Positions 31,760 through 40,216 of a stretch of DNA of 64,000 bases are shown here, in pieces; position 1 is the stretch's first letter, and the number at the start of each line of letters is the position of its first letter. The notes beneath the pieces are model-generated. The model saw nothing but the letters and a program-made list of their open reading frames with translations, did not search any database and had not been told where the DNA came from. The translations under genes and the position numbers were made by a program. Source of the stretch: Candidatus Methylopumilus planktonicus. Lineage in GTDB: Bacteria > Pseudomonadota > Gammaproteobacteria > Burkholderiales > Methylophilaceae. The DNA is taken from positions 1,116,001 to 1,180,000 of the forward strand of contig NZ_CP040984.1 in assembly GCF_006364715.1 (NCBI RefSeq). Direction: 5' to 3'.

Positions 31760-32393
31760 CAGGTTTTTCTCCCCAGAGGAGTTTATGTAATTGAATTTGC
31801 ATACGCACATGTAGCTGATCTTTTAAAATCCAATCACCTAAATCAGTGACATCTAATTTTTGATAGACAGGGGAAAACAAAACGCTACATTTTTGTGTGA
31901 GTTTATATTGATCAAGTATTTTTTTAGCCCAGTCATAATCTTCACGACTACAAAGCACAAATTTAATTTCATCTTTTGAGCTAATCATATCTAAATTTTC
32001 CCATTGATTTTTTTTCTCCTCACCTGACTCGGGCGTTTTGATATCTAAAATAATTTTAATACGCTGATCAACTTCTTTAATAGAAAGCCCGCCGCCAGTT
32101 TCAATTGACACTTCATAATTGCTATCAGCCAAGGTTTTGAGAAGATGGATTACTTCTTTTTGTGCCAGCGGTTCACCACCTGTGACTGTGACATAGCGCG
32201 TATCATATTGTTTGATTGATGCCATGATGTCCTCGATACCCATCATAGATCCCCCTTGAAATGCGTAAGCCGTGTCGCAATAATGGCATCGCATCGGACA
32301 TCCACTTAAGCGAATAAAGATCGTAGGCAACCCCATACGGGAAGATTCACCTTGCAGTGAATAAAAAATTTCAAAGATTTTAAGTTGTGTCAC
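31752..32393 (-). CDS. queE: 7-carboxy-7-deazaguanine synthase QueE (radical SAM)
   Basis: 213 residues. LKIFEIFYSLQGESSRMGLPTIFIRLSGCPMRCHYCDTAYAF holds the QueE start and a CxxxCxxC-type [4Fe-4S] motif. VTVTGGEPLAQ is the GGE motif and VSIETGGG and LDIKTPESG follow. The enzyme contracts 6-carboxy-tetrahydropterin to CDG. It forms a pair with queC; queD and queF are not in the window. It lies 40 bp downstream of cpoB in the same direction, probably at the end of the Tol-Pal transcript. Confidence 0.95.
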   Translation of the reverse strand: MTQLKIFEIFYSLQGESSRMGLPTIFIRLSGCPMRCHYCDTAYAFQGGSMMGIEDIMASIKQYDTRYVTVTGGEPLAQKEVIHLLKTLADSNYEVSIETGGGLSIKEVDQRIKIILDIKTPESGEEKKNQWENLDMISSKDEIKFVLCSREDYDWAKKILDQYKLTQKCSVLFSPVYQKLDVTDLGDWILKDQLHVRMQIQLHKLLWGEKPGV

Positions 32394-32433
32394 GCTATGA
32401 ATTTAAGGCTAAGGAAATTAGGATGTAAAAATT

Positions 32434-33210
32434 TTAGGGCTTGATACTTTCTAAAACTTTTAAACGCTTTTGTGCATTTTGAATCACATCACTCTTAGGA
32501 TATTTTTTAATTAAATCCTTCAAGCTTTTTTTGGCTTCAGGGATAAGCGCTAATTGAATTTGTGCATTGGCTAAACCTAATAAAGCTTCTGGATTTTTTT
32601 CAAAATCAGGATGCTGATCAAGTAATTTTTGATAAGTACCAATCGTTGCTTTGTAATTTTTTAAATTAAACTGTGCGTTGGCTAAGCTATATTTAGCATC
32701 CGGTAATAATGCACTGTTTGGGAATTGCTTAATAAAATCAGTCAAGGCTTGGAAAGCTTCTTTATTTTTCATGCCATCTAAAAGTGCGCTGGCTTGATCA
32801 TAAACTTCTTGATCCGAAGGCGCTTTGACATCAGGCGTTGCGGATATTTCTGCGACTTTATTAGGCGCGGGAGCGTTGCTTCCGACTGACTTTTCTTCAA
32901 TTCTTCGAAGTCTGCCATCCAAATCTTGATAAAGATCTTTCTGACGTTGTTCAACCGTAGCATTTAAATGACGTAATGTTTCCATATCACCACGCAATTT
33001 GGAAACATCTTGTTTCAATAATTCGATTTGATTCAACATGTCGTTGAGGCTACCACTCTTAATGACAGCCTCAAGATTGACAATACGCGTTTCCAACTCG
33101 GTTTCTTTTAATTGCATCTCTTGAAGTTTTTTTCTAGCGTCTGTATCTTCAAAGAGTGCAGCATGGAGAGGTGTGACAAATAAACATGCTAAAAGAATAA
33201 GTTTTTTCAT
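32434..33210 (-). CDS. cpoB: Cell division coordinator CpoB (YbgF)
   Basis: 258 residues. A signal peptide (MKKLILLACLFVTPLHAA) is followed by a coiled-coil trimerisation region (KKLQEMQLKETELETRIVNLEAVIKSG to EQRQKDLYQDLDGRLRRIEEK) and then three TPRs (DQASALLDGMKNKEAFQALTDFIKQFPNS and the next two). CpoB couples PBP1B with Tol energisation in the periplasm during constriction. It is the last tol gene, 14 bp after pal. Confidence 0.93.
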   Translation of the reverse strand: MKKLILLACLFVTPLHAALFEDTDARKKLQEMQLKETELETRIVNLEAVIKSGSLNDMLNQIELLKQDVSKLRGDMETLRHLNATVEQRQKDLYQDLDGRLRRIEEKSVGSNAPAPNKVAEISATPDVKAPSDQEVYDQASALLDGMKNKEAFQALTDFIKQFPNSALLPDAKYSLANAQFNLKNYKATIGTYQKLLDQHPDFEKNPEALLGLANAQIQLALIPEAKKSLKDLIKKYPKSDVIQNAQKRLKVLESIKP

Positions 33211-33224
33211 TAAAGCTTAACTAT

Positions 33225-33725
33225 TTACTCTTTTTCGTAAGAGATATCAACGCGACGATCTTTTCCATAGCATGCGTCATCTTTACAATTTGTATCCGCA
33301 CGCTCTTCACCGAAACTCACTGTTTCGATCTGTGTATCTTGCGCACCTAATACATTCATAGATTTCTTAACCGATACAGAACGTTTTTGGCCAAGTGAGA
33401 CGTTGTATTCACGAGAACCACGATCATCCGTATTGCCAGTTAAAGTCATTTTTGCTTTTGAATGTGAAGCCACATATTTAGCATGTGCTGCTAAGAGGTC
33501 TTTGTATTCAGCTTTCACCACATCTTTATCATAGTCAAAATAAATACTACGTTTAGATAGGATGTTATTTGGATCTCGTAAGCTTGCTAAATCAAGATCT
33601 TTTTCATCGTTCGAATCGTTCGATGCAGAAGGGCCCGCAGGTTTTGACACATCAACAATTGGTGTTGAGCTACAACCTATCAAAAATAGTGAGAGTAATG
33701 ATGCAAGAAATAGTGACTTTTTCAT
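33225..33725 (-). CDS. pal: Peptidoglycan-associated lipoprotein Pal
   Basis: 166 residues. The lipoprotein signal ends in LFLIGC (Cys18). The OmpA-like domain carries SIYFDYDKDVVKAEYKDLLAAHAKYV, LTGNTDDRGSREYNVSLGQKRSVSVKKSMNVLG and DRRVDISY, with the Asp and Arg that bind meso-diaminopimelate. Pal ties the outer membrane to peptidoglycan and binds TolB. It follows tolB by about 25 bp, with a GGAGA ribosome site. Confidence 0.97.
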   Translation of the reverse strand: MKKSLFLASLLSLFLIGCSSTPIVDVSKPAGPSASNDSNDEKDLDLASLRDPNNILSKRSIYFDYDKDVVKAEYKDLLAAHAKYVASHSKAKMTLTGNTDDRGSREYNVSLGQKRSVSVKKSMNVLGAQDTQIETVSFGEERADTNCKDDACYGKDRRVDISYEKE

Positions 33726-33750
33726 TTTCCAAATCTCCAGTTAAGTTAAT

Positions 33751-35046
33751 TTATTTTACAAAAGGTGCCCATGCGGGCTCTCTAATATCATCAGCGTTAA
33801 TATTGAATGATTGACGAACCACCCCATCAATCGATACGGTAGAAAGTTCGCCCGATCCGCTGATCTTGTGTGCATATAGTATCACATGCCCATTTGGGGA
33901 AAATTTAGGTGCTTCATCAAAAGGACCATCAGTAATTTTCGTAATTTGTCCTGTTTGTAGATCGTGTAAAACCACTCTGAATCGACCTTCATCTTGAGTG
34001 ACGTAAGAGAGCATTTTGGCATCGGGTGAAACGTTAGGATTTAAATTTTGGTTCCCTTCGAATGACACGCGTTGTGGCTCGCCTCCAGTTGATGAAACTT
34101 TGTAAATTTGTGGGCGACCGCCGCGATCAGATGTGAAATAAATAAAACGTCCGTCAGGCGACCAAACTGGCTCCGTATCAATGTGCGTACTTTGGATAAG
34201 GGGTTTTAAATTAGACCCATCAGCATCGATGAGATAAATTTGTGAGTTTGCGTTATAGGTTAAAACAATCGCCAAACTTTTGCCATCAGGCGACCATGAG
34301 GGAGAGCTATTATTGCCTTTAAAGTTAGCCAAGACCGTTCTTTGTCCTGTCACTAAAGACTGAATATAGATAATAGGTTTTTTCTTTTCAAAAGATACGT
34401 AAGCAATCTTTGTACCATCTGGCGACCATCTCGCAGAGATAATAGGCTGAGGTGAACCCACTACTGACTGCACATTAAATCCATCTGCATCAGCCACATT
34501 TAAAGAGTAGCGGCCTTTATTTTTTGTAATGTAAGAAATTTTGGTGCTAAAGACTCCCGGGATACCAGTTAACTTTTCATAAATGGTGTCAGAAATTTTA
34601 TGGGCGATTGCTCGGTATTGTGCGACTGGACCCGAGTATTCCATAGTGGTTAAAATCGTTTTTTTATTGATATCAACTAAAAACCAATTCACCTTCAAAC
34701 GATTATTACTGATCTCCACCTGGCCTAAAGTCATCACTTGAGCCTGAATGGCAGTCATTTCAGCATAATTAATATCGCTTAAACTTGATGGCTTATTCAC
34801 TAAGCCATTCACCTCTATAGATCTAAAAAAACCAGAGCGATAAAGATCCGCTGCAATGATTTGATGCATACGACTGCTGGTTTTATCAATAATTATTTCT
34901 TTATAAGGCATGACTGCAATATTAATTTGCTTGGTACCGCCTCCAGAAATCTCAATCGTTTCAATTGCAAATGCATGGATAGATATCAAAAAAAGTAAAC
35001 ATAAGGAAGTAAATGTTTTTAACATATGTACATTATATTTTTTCAT
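33751..35046 (-). CDS. tolB: Tol-Pal system protein TolB
   Basis: 431 residues. A signal peptide (MLKTFTSLCLLFLISIHAFA) precedes the N-terminal domain (INIAVMPYKEIIIDKTS onward) and a six-bladed beta propeller made of SPDGTKIAY/WSPDGKSLAI/WSPDGRFIYFTSDRGG/VSPDAKMLSY/FSPNGHVILYAH units. TolB is periplasmic and switches between Pal and TolA. The frame's first ATG is 35046, overlapping tolA by 14 bp; the ATG at 35025, eight bases past the tolA stop, is at least as likely and starts the signal peptide directly. Confidence 0.96.
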   Translation of the reverse strand: MKKYNVHMLKTFTSLCLLFLISIHAFAIETIEISGGGTKQINIAVMPYKEIIIDKTSSRMHQIIAADLYRSGFFRSIEVNGLVNKPSSLSDINYAEMTAIQAQVMTLGQVEISNNRLKVNWFLVDINKKTILTTMEYSGPVAQYRAIAHKISDTIYEKLTGIPGVFSTKISYITKNKGRYSLNVADADGFNVQSVVGSPQPIISARWSPDGTKIAYVSFEKKKPIIYIQSLVTGQRTVLANFKGNNSSPSWSPDGKSLAIVLTYNANSQIYLIDADGSNLKPLIQSTHIDTEPVWSPDGRFIYFTSDRGGRPQIYKVSSTGGEPQRVSFEGNQNLNPNVSPDAKMLSYVTQDEGRFRVVLHDLQTGQITKITDGPFDEAPKFSPNGHVILYAHKISGSGELSTVSIDGVVRQSFNINADDIREPAWAPFVK

Positions 35047-35824
35047 TGGGTCTAAAGTTAAGTTTTAAATTTTTAAATTTCGAAAATAAATCGGTATCTG
35101 TTGGCACTGGTAAGGGTTGTGATTGAAAAATAGCACGCTCCACCGATTCATCACATACAGGAATACCACTTGATTTTAACATTTTAGGGTTACCAATCAA
35201 TTCTCCTGTAGGCATTAATCCGATTTCAAACTGAAGCTCCACAGCACTCGTGCCACATAACTGCTTATTCACATTCTGTTGAATTTTTCTTTGAATCAAT
35301 AATTTATATTTATCCATTTCACCTAATTTAGCACCTCCTTGGGTAGGATTAGTATTTGATTGTTTCACGTCTTCATGACGATTTAATGAAGGCTTTGATT
35401 TGTCTTGTAATAATTCTTGTTGAAGTTTAGCCAATTGATCTTGCTTTAAAAGTTCCTCCTGAATTTTTTTCAAATCATCTTTCTTTTTTTGATCTTCTAA
35501 TTTTTTACGATCCTCTTCTTCTTTTTTTTGTTTCAAGCTAATTTCGGCCTTATCACTAGTCAGTGATTTAATAATTTCTTCTACCTTAGATGGTTTAGGC
35601 TCAGGCTTTGGAGGTTCTGGCTCAATCTTCTTTTCAACAGGCGGTGTGTCAACTGCTTTAACACTTGGCGCAGGAATCGAATCCCATAATTCCACTTCAG
35701 CTACTTGGGGTAACTTTACTCTCCATTCAAAACTGACAATCATGATCGCGATTAAAATAATATGCACACTCGTTGCATAGATCGCAGCTCTTCTTGCTAT
35801 GATTTTTTCTTGGGGTCTAATCAC
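35033..35824 (-). CDS. tolA: Tol-Pal envelope protein TolA
   Basis: 263 residues. One N-terminal transmembrane helix (AAIYATSVHIILIAIMIVSFEW) is followed by a proline-rich and then a long charged helical domain rich in K, E, D and Q (residues 60-140). The C-terminal domain (MDKYKLLIQRKIQQNVNKQLCGTSAVELQFEIGLMPTGELIGNPKMLKSSGIPVCDESVERAIFQSQPLPVPTD) is the TonB-like TolA III. It transmits the proton-motive force from TolQR to Pal. A tolQ-tolR-tolA-tolB order is kept. Confidence 0.94.
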   Translation of the reverse strand: MIRPQEKIIARRAAIYATSVHIILIAIMIVSFEWRVKLPQVAEVELWDSIPAPSVKAVDTPPVEKKIEPEPPKPEPKPSKVEEIIKSLTSDKAEISLKQKKEEEDRKKLEDQKKKDDLKKIQEELLKQDQLAKLQQELLQDKSKPSLNRHEDVKQSNTNPTQGGAKLGEMDKYKLLIQRKIQQNVNKQLCGTSAVELQFEIGLMPTGELIGNPKMLKSSGIPVCDESVERAIFQSQPLPVPTDTDLFSKFKNLKLNFRPNEKI

Positions 35825-35832
35825 GTCTAAAT

Positions 35833-36222
35833 TTATTTTTGTGGCTTAAGAAGTAAGCCCACTTTGGAAACGTTATTTTGTTTTAAAAGATCCATGACAC
35901 TTATCACTTCATCGTATTTCACATTTTTGTCAGCAGCAATTACAAGCGCTCGATCAGGAGTTGTTTTAATTAAAGACTGCAAATGACTTAATAATCGATC
36001 GCGCGTATAACTCTCACCCTCAATCTCAATGGTGCTATTAAGTTTTATGGTAATCACTATGGGCGCTCCTGTTTGTTTTAAAGTTTCACCCACCTCAGGT
36101 AACTCCACGACACCAGGATTCGTCATGGGGGCTGTCACCATAAAAATAACAAGTAAAACTAAAGTCACATCAATGTAAGGCACCACATTGATCTGATTCA
36201 TTAAGCGACGTTTACGCATCAC
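35833..36222 (-). CDS. tolR: Biopolymer transport protein TolR (ExbD family)
   Basis: 129 residues. A single transmembrane helix near residues 15-35 (INVVPYIDVTLVLLVIFMVTAPM) contains the essential aspartate of the proton channel (YIDV). The periplasmic part (PIVITIKLNSTIEIEGESYTRDRLLSHLQSLIK, VIAADKNVKYDEVISVMDLLKQNNVSKVGLL) is typical ExbD/TolR. It begins at the tolQ stop with no gap. Confidence 0.95.
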   Translation of the reverse strand: MMRKRRLMNQINVVPYIDVTLVLLVIFMVTAPMTNPGVVELPEVGETLKQTGAPIVITIKLNSTIEIEGESYTRDRLLSHLQSLIKTTPDRALVIAADKNVKYDEVISVMDLLKQNNVSKVGLLLKPQK

Positions 36223-36894
36223 TTATCCTTTTCTTTGTAAGATATTAACGAACTCTTCCATGAAGCTTTCATATCTCACTGATAAACGATCAACTGAAGT
36301 TGCAAAACGGTTATAGGCAATAACCGCTGGAATCGCTGCAAATAGACCAATGGCGGTTGCGATTAATGCCTCTGCAATACCAGGAGCCACTTGAGTTAAG
36401 GTCGCTTGTGCCACATTGGCTAATCCTCTAAAGGCATTCATGATGCCCCATACTGTTCCAAATAAACCAATGTAAGGACTTACAGATCCCACTGATGCTA
36501 GAAAAGGTAAGTGTGCATCTAAGAAATCGAGCTCACGATTGTATGTGGCACGCATGGCACGGCGCACTCCTTCAATCACATCACTCATGTCACTTTTTGA
36601 TGTTTTATGACGATTAAATTCTTTATAGCCTGCTTCAAAAATAGTCGCTAAGCCCTGGTTCTTGATGCGGCCACTATGAATGCTGTCATGAAGCTTATTA
36701 AGATCCCCACTTGTCCAAAATGTATTTTCAAATTCATCCACTGCAAGTTCTGCACTCTTTAATACAGAGACTTTAATAAAGATATACCACCAAGAAAAAC
36801 CAGAAGCAGCCAATAAAATTACCATGACAAGCTGAACAGGAATGGTCGCCCCTGTAATTAAACTTAAAAAAGATAAATCATTCACTACATTCAT
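36223..36894 (-). CDS. tolQ: Tol-Pal proton channel subunit TolQ
   Basis: 223 residues. Three transmembrane helices are visible (residues about 17-38, 130-155 and 165-190). LPFLASVGSVSPYIGLFGTVWGIMNAFRGL and VAPGIAEALIATAIGLFAAIPAVIAYN are the TolQ/ExbB signatures lining the channel. It forms the TolQ5-TolR2 motor. Its ATG overlaps the ybgC stop by 4 bp. Confidence 0.96.
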   Translation of the reverse strand: MNVVNDLSFLSLITGATIPVQLVMVILLAASGFSWWYIFIKVSVLKSAELAVDEFENTFWTSGDLNKLHDSIHSGRIKNQGLATIFEAGYKEFNRHKTSKSDMSDVIEGVRRAMRATYNRELDFLDAHLPFLASVGSVSPYIGLFGTVWGIMNAFRGLANVAQATLTQVAPGIAEALIATAIGLFAAIPAVIAYNRFATSVDRLSVRYESFMEEFVNILQRKG

Positions 36895-37301
36895 AAAGAC
36901 TCCATAATTTCTTTAACGGTGGATGGGATTCTGACAGGTTTAAATTTTTCACTATCAATACAAGCAATATCGACACTTGCATCAATCAACATTTCATTTT
37001 CACGATAAATCATTTGTCTAAACTCAATTTTGCTAGAGCCTATGTCTTTAAGCTCACTCTTAACGATCAAATCATCATTAAAACGTGCAGGAAGTTTGTA
37101 TTGAATATCAATGCGATGAACCACAAACATAATATGGTCATGTTGTTTTAATTGGTGCTGATCAATGCCAACACTTCTCAACCATTCCGTTCTAGCGCGC
37201 TCCATAAATTTTAAATAGTTAGAGTGATAAACGACTCCCCCACTATCGGTGTCTTCGAAATAAATACGCACTGGTAGCGAAAAAGTTTTTATTCCTGCCA
37301 T
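36891..37301 (-). CDS. ybgC: Tol-Pal-associated acyl-CoA thioesterase YbgC
   Basis: 136 residues, a hotdog-fold thioesterase. RIYFEDTDSGGVVYHSNYLKFMERARTEWLR contains the catalytic Asp of the 4-hydroxybenzoyl-CoA thioesterase family. IQYKLPARFNDDLIVKSELKDIGSSKIEFRQ follows. It hydrolyses short acyl-CoA or interacts with phospholipid synthesis. It overlaps ruvB by 13 bp and tolQ by 4 bp, linking the ruv and tol genes into one transcript. Confidence 0.94.
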   Translation of the reverse strand: MAGIKTFSLPVRIYFEDTDSGGVVYHSNYLKFMERARTEWLRSVGIDQHQLKQHDHIMFVVHRIDIQYKLPARFNDDLIVKSELKDIGSSKIEFRQMIYRENEMLIDASVDIACIDSEKFKPVRIPSTVKEIMESL

Positions 37302-38326
37302 AGGGTATCAGTAGGCTCTTGTGAAGGTGGTTTCATACCAAAGTGAAGATATGTCGCTTGTGTCACAACACGTCCTCGCGGGGTGCGCATGAGATAACCT
37401 TGTTGAATAAGATAGGGCTCTAATACATCTTCAATGGTTTCCCGCTCTTCACCAATCGCTGCAGCTAAATTATCAATACCTACGGGACCACCATTAAATT
37501 TTTCTAGAATCGCTTGGAGGAGTTTTCGGTCCATGACGTCTAGCCCTAATAAATCCACATCCAACATTTTTAGTGCGTCATCTGCAATTGACGCGGTAAT
37601 TTTTCCATTTGATTTTACTTGTGCGTAATCACGTACACGTCTTAATAAACGGTTTGCAATGCGAGGCGTGCCTCGTGAACGTTTTGCAATTTCTAATGAG
37701 CCTGAAGGATCAATATCAGCTTCTAAAAGACTGGATGATCGATCCACAATTTTTGCTAATTCGATTTCGCTATAAAATTCTAATCGGGAGACAATGCCAA
37801 AACGATCACGGAGTGGATTGGTGAGCATACCTGCTCGTGTGGTAGCACCCACTAATGTAAAAGGTGGCAAATCAAGTCGTACTGATCTAGCCGATGGACC
37901 TTCACCAATCATAATATCAAGACGGTAATCTTCCATCGCGGGATATAAGATTTCTTCGATGACAGGTGATAATCGATGAATCTCGTCAATAAATAAAACG
38001 TCATTAGGTTCTAAATTAGTAAGAAGTGCTGCGAGGTCACCTGCTTTTTCTAAAACAGGGCCTGATGTTTGGCGAAGATTGACGCCCATCTCTTTTGCAA
38101 TGATGTGAGCTAAAGTCGTTTTGCCTAAACCAGGTGGGCCAAAAAGTAATACATGGTCTAAGGCTTCGTTTCTATTTTTAGCCGCTGAAATAAAAATCTC
38201 TAATTGGCTTCTGACTTTTTCTTGACCGACATATTCTTGAAGTTCTTTGGGGCGAAGTGCGCGTTCAATAGATTCCTCAACAGGCTCATTCACGGTACTT
38301 GCTACAAAACGATCAGATTCAATCAT
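37289..38326 (-). CDS. ruvB: Holliday junction branch-migration ATPase RuvB
   Basis: 345 residues. ALRPKELQEYVGQEKVRSQLEIFI, Walker A FGPPGLGKTTLA, Walker B DVLFIDEIHRLSPVIEEILYPAMEDYRLDIMIGEGPSAR, sensor GATTRAGMLTNPLRDRFGI and the winged-helix end (GPVGIDNLAAAIGEERETIEDVLEPYLIQQGYLMRTPRGR) are complete. RuvB hexamers drive branch migration with RuvA. It follows ruvA by 9 bp. Confidence 0.97.
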   Translation of the reverse strand: MIESDRFVASTVNEPVEESIERALRPKELQEYVGQEKVRSQLEIFISAAKNRNEALDHVLLFGPPGLGKTTLAHIIAKEMGVNLRQTSGPVLEKAGDLAALLTNLEPNDVLFIDEIHRLSPVIEEILYPAMEDYRLDIMIGEGPSARSVRLDLPPFTLVGATTRAGMLTNPLRDRFGIVSRLEFYSEIELAKIVDRSSSLLEADIDPSGSLEIAKRSRGTPRIANRLLRRVRDYAQVKSNGKITASIADDALKMLDVDLLGLDVMDRKLLQAILEKFNGGPVGIDNLAAAIGEERETIEDVLEPYLIQQGYLMRTPRGRVVTQATYLHFGMKPPSQEPTDTLWQE

Positions 38327-38335
38327 GCGTTTTCA

Positions 38336-38917
38336 TTAGCCTTTGGATAAATATTTTAAAGCTTGTTTAATACCATCATTCACAGTGAGATTTATATCTA
38401 AACTTTTTATAGCATTTAAGGATTCGCGTTCATTGTAGCCTAATGCAATGAGGGCATTGAGTACATCTTGGCTGATCGATGTGATACCAGAACCCTTAAT
38501 GCTTAAGGCTGAATCAAGCGTGAATTTATCTTTAAGTTCTAGAAGCAATCGTTCGGCTGTTTTTTTGCCGATACCGGGTACACGGGTTAAGAGTCCTGCT
38601 TCTTGCAATGACACTGCTTGAATCAATTCATCAATCGATAAGCCGCTTAAAATCGCGAGTGCGGACTTAGCTCCAATACCGTTTACTTTCAAAAGCTGTC
38701 GAAACATTAAACGTTCGGGGTTAGTGCCAAAACCAAATAGAAGCTGTACATCTTCACGCACCACAAAGTGCGTGAGCAAAGTGACTTTATCTCCCACCTG
38801 AGGAAGTAAATAAAAAGTACTCATAGGGACTTCGCATTCATAGCCCACTCCATTGCAATCAATTAAAGCCAAGGGTGGCGTTTTATCTAAAAGAATGCCG
38901 GAAATTTTTCCTATCAT
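38336..38917 (-). CDS. ruvA: Holliday junction-binding protein RuvA
   Basis: 193 residues. MIGKISGILLDKTPPLALIDCNGVGYECEVPMSTF is the OB-fold domain, VNGIGAKSALAILSGLSIDELIQA and LTRVPGIGKKTAERLLLELKDKF are the two helix-hairpin-helix motifs, and the C-terminal domain (ISQDVLNALIALGYNERESLNAIKSL) binds RuvB. The ATG overlaps the ruvC stop by 4 bp. Confidence 0.96.
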   Translation of the reverse strand: MIGKISGILLDKTPPLALIDCNGVGYECEVPMSTFYLLPQVGDKVTLLTHFVVREDVQLLFGFGTNPERLMFRQLLKVNGIGAKSALAILSGLSIDELIQAVSLQEAGLLTRVPGIGKKTAERLLLELKDKFTLDSALSIKGSGITSISQDVLNALIALGYNERESLNAIKSLDINLTVNDGIKQALKYLSKG

Positions 38918-39462
38918 ACAAGCCTACCTTTTTTCATACGGTAACTTAAAGCATCCATGCTTTGTAATTGGTTATAAGCATGCGCGTGACACATCGCACA
39001 TGCAAGCGCATCTGCAGAATCGGCTTGCGGTAATTCGGGTAATTTTAAAAAACGTTTGATCATTTCTTGCACCTGCTCTTTTTTGGCATGGCCTGAACCT
39101 ACCACTGATTTTTTAACTTGTAAGGCTGTATATTCATACACAGGTAATTTTTTGATTACAGCAGCGCTGATGGCAGCTCCTCTTGCTTGACCTAATAAAA
39201 GAGTGGATTGTGGATTCACATTCACAAAGACTTTCTCAATAGCAACTTGTTTTGGCTTATATTGATCGATCACTTCAAAGAGTCCTTCTAAAATAATTTG
39301 AATGCGCTCAGGCAAACTATCACGCGCCTCTTGTTTAGCGCTGACAGTTTTTATTACGCCACTTCCAAGATAAAGAATCTTATCACCACTTTTTTCCACG
39401 ATACCGAACCCAGTCATTCTTAAACCAGGATCAATACCAAGGATGATAATAGGATCACTCAA
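38914..39462 (-). CDS. ruvC: Crossover junction endodeoxyribonuclease RuvC
   Basis: 182 residues. IILGIDPGLRMTGFGIVEK holds the first catalytic Asp, VAIEKVFVNVNPQSTLLLGQARGAAI the Glu, and LPQADSADALACAMCHAH the C-terminal Asp pair. It resolves Holliday junctions by symmetric nicks. It lies 8 bp after the yebC-like gene and is translationally coupled to ruvA, the conserved yebC-ruvC-ruvA-ruvB order. Confidence 0.97.
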   Translation of the reverse strand: MSDPIIILGIDPGLRMTGFGIVEKSGDKILYLGSGVIKTVSAKQEARDSLPERIQIILEGLFEVIDQYKPKQVAIEKVFVNVNPQSTLLLGQARGAAISAAVIKKLPVYEYTALQVKKSVVGSGHAKKEQVQEMIKRFLKLPELPQADSADALACAMCHAHAYNQLQSMDALSYRMKKGRLV

Positions 39463-39470
39463 TGATGAAT

Positions 39471-40196
39471 TTAATCTTCAATCACTGCGGTGGTATAAAC
39501 TTCCTGAACATCATCTAGGTCATCAAGCGTATCTAGAATTTTTTGCATTCTAATACCATCATCTCCACTCAAAGCATTTTCTAATATAGGACGCATCGCG
39601 ACTTCTGCTAATTCTATTTTTAAACCTGCATTTAAAAGCGCTTCTTTAATTTGAATAAATTCTTGAGCGGGGGTGATCACTTCAATACTGCCATCTTCGT
39701 CATTGATGATATCTTCAGCACCTGCCTCTAAAGCCAGTTCCATCACTTTATTTTCATCTGTGCCGGGAGCAAAAAAGATGCGTCCACAATGTTTAAATAA
39801 AAAAGCGACGGATCCATCGGTACCTAAATTGCCGCCATTTTTAGTGAGCGCATGCCTTACGTCAGCGACAGCTCTTTGTTTATTATCCGTTAAGCAATCA
39901 ATAATAATGGCAGCCCCACCAATGCCGTAACCTTCATATCTAACTTCCTCGTAACTCACACCCTCTAATTCTCCCGTACCTTTTTTAATTGCACGCGTGA
40001 TATTGTCTTGTGGCATATTTTCTTCTTTTGCCAGCGCCACAGCAGCTCTCAATCTCGGATTGAAGTTGACTTCTCCGCCACCGAGTCTTGCTGAAACCGT
40101 AATTTCTTTAATGATTTTTGTGAATACTTTTCCGCGCTTAGCGTCTTGGCGACCTTTGCGGTGTTGGATATTTGCCCATTTGGAATGTCCTGCCAT
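39471..40196 (-). CDS. yebC: YebC/PmpR family protein
   Basis: 241 residues. MAGHSKWANIQHRKGRQDAKRGKVFTKIIKEI, NPRLRAAVALAKEENMPQDNITRAIKKGTGE and YEGYGIGGAAIIIDCLTDNKQRAVADVRH are unmistakable. The family was described as transcriptional regulators, and more recent work ties members to ribosome rescue on proline-rich stretches; which applies here is not shown. It heads the ruvCAB-tol transcript on the minus strand. Confidence 0.95.
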   Translation of the reverse strand: MAGHSKWANIQHRKGRQDAKRGKVFTKIIKEITVSARLGGGEVNFNPRLRAAVALAKEENMPQDNITRAIKKGTGELEGVSYEEVRYEGYGIGGAAIIIDCLTDNKQRAVADVRHALTKNGGNLGTDGSVAFLFKHCGRIFFAPGTDENKVMELALEAGAEDIINDEDGSIEVITPAQEFIQIKEALLNAGLKIELAEVAMRPILENALSGDDGIRMQKILDTLDDLDDVQEVYTTAVIED

Positions 40197-40216
40197 GCTT
40201 AGCCCTTTCTAGACTT

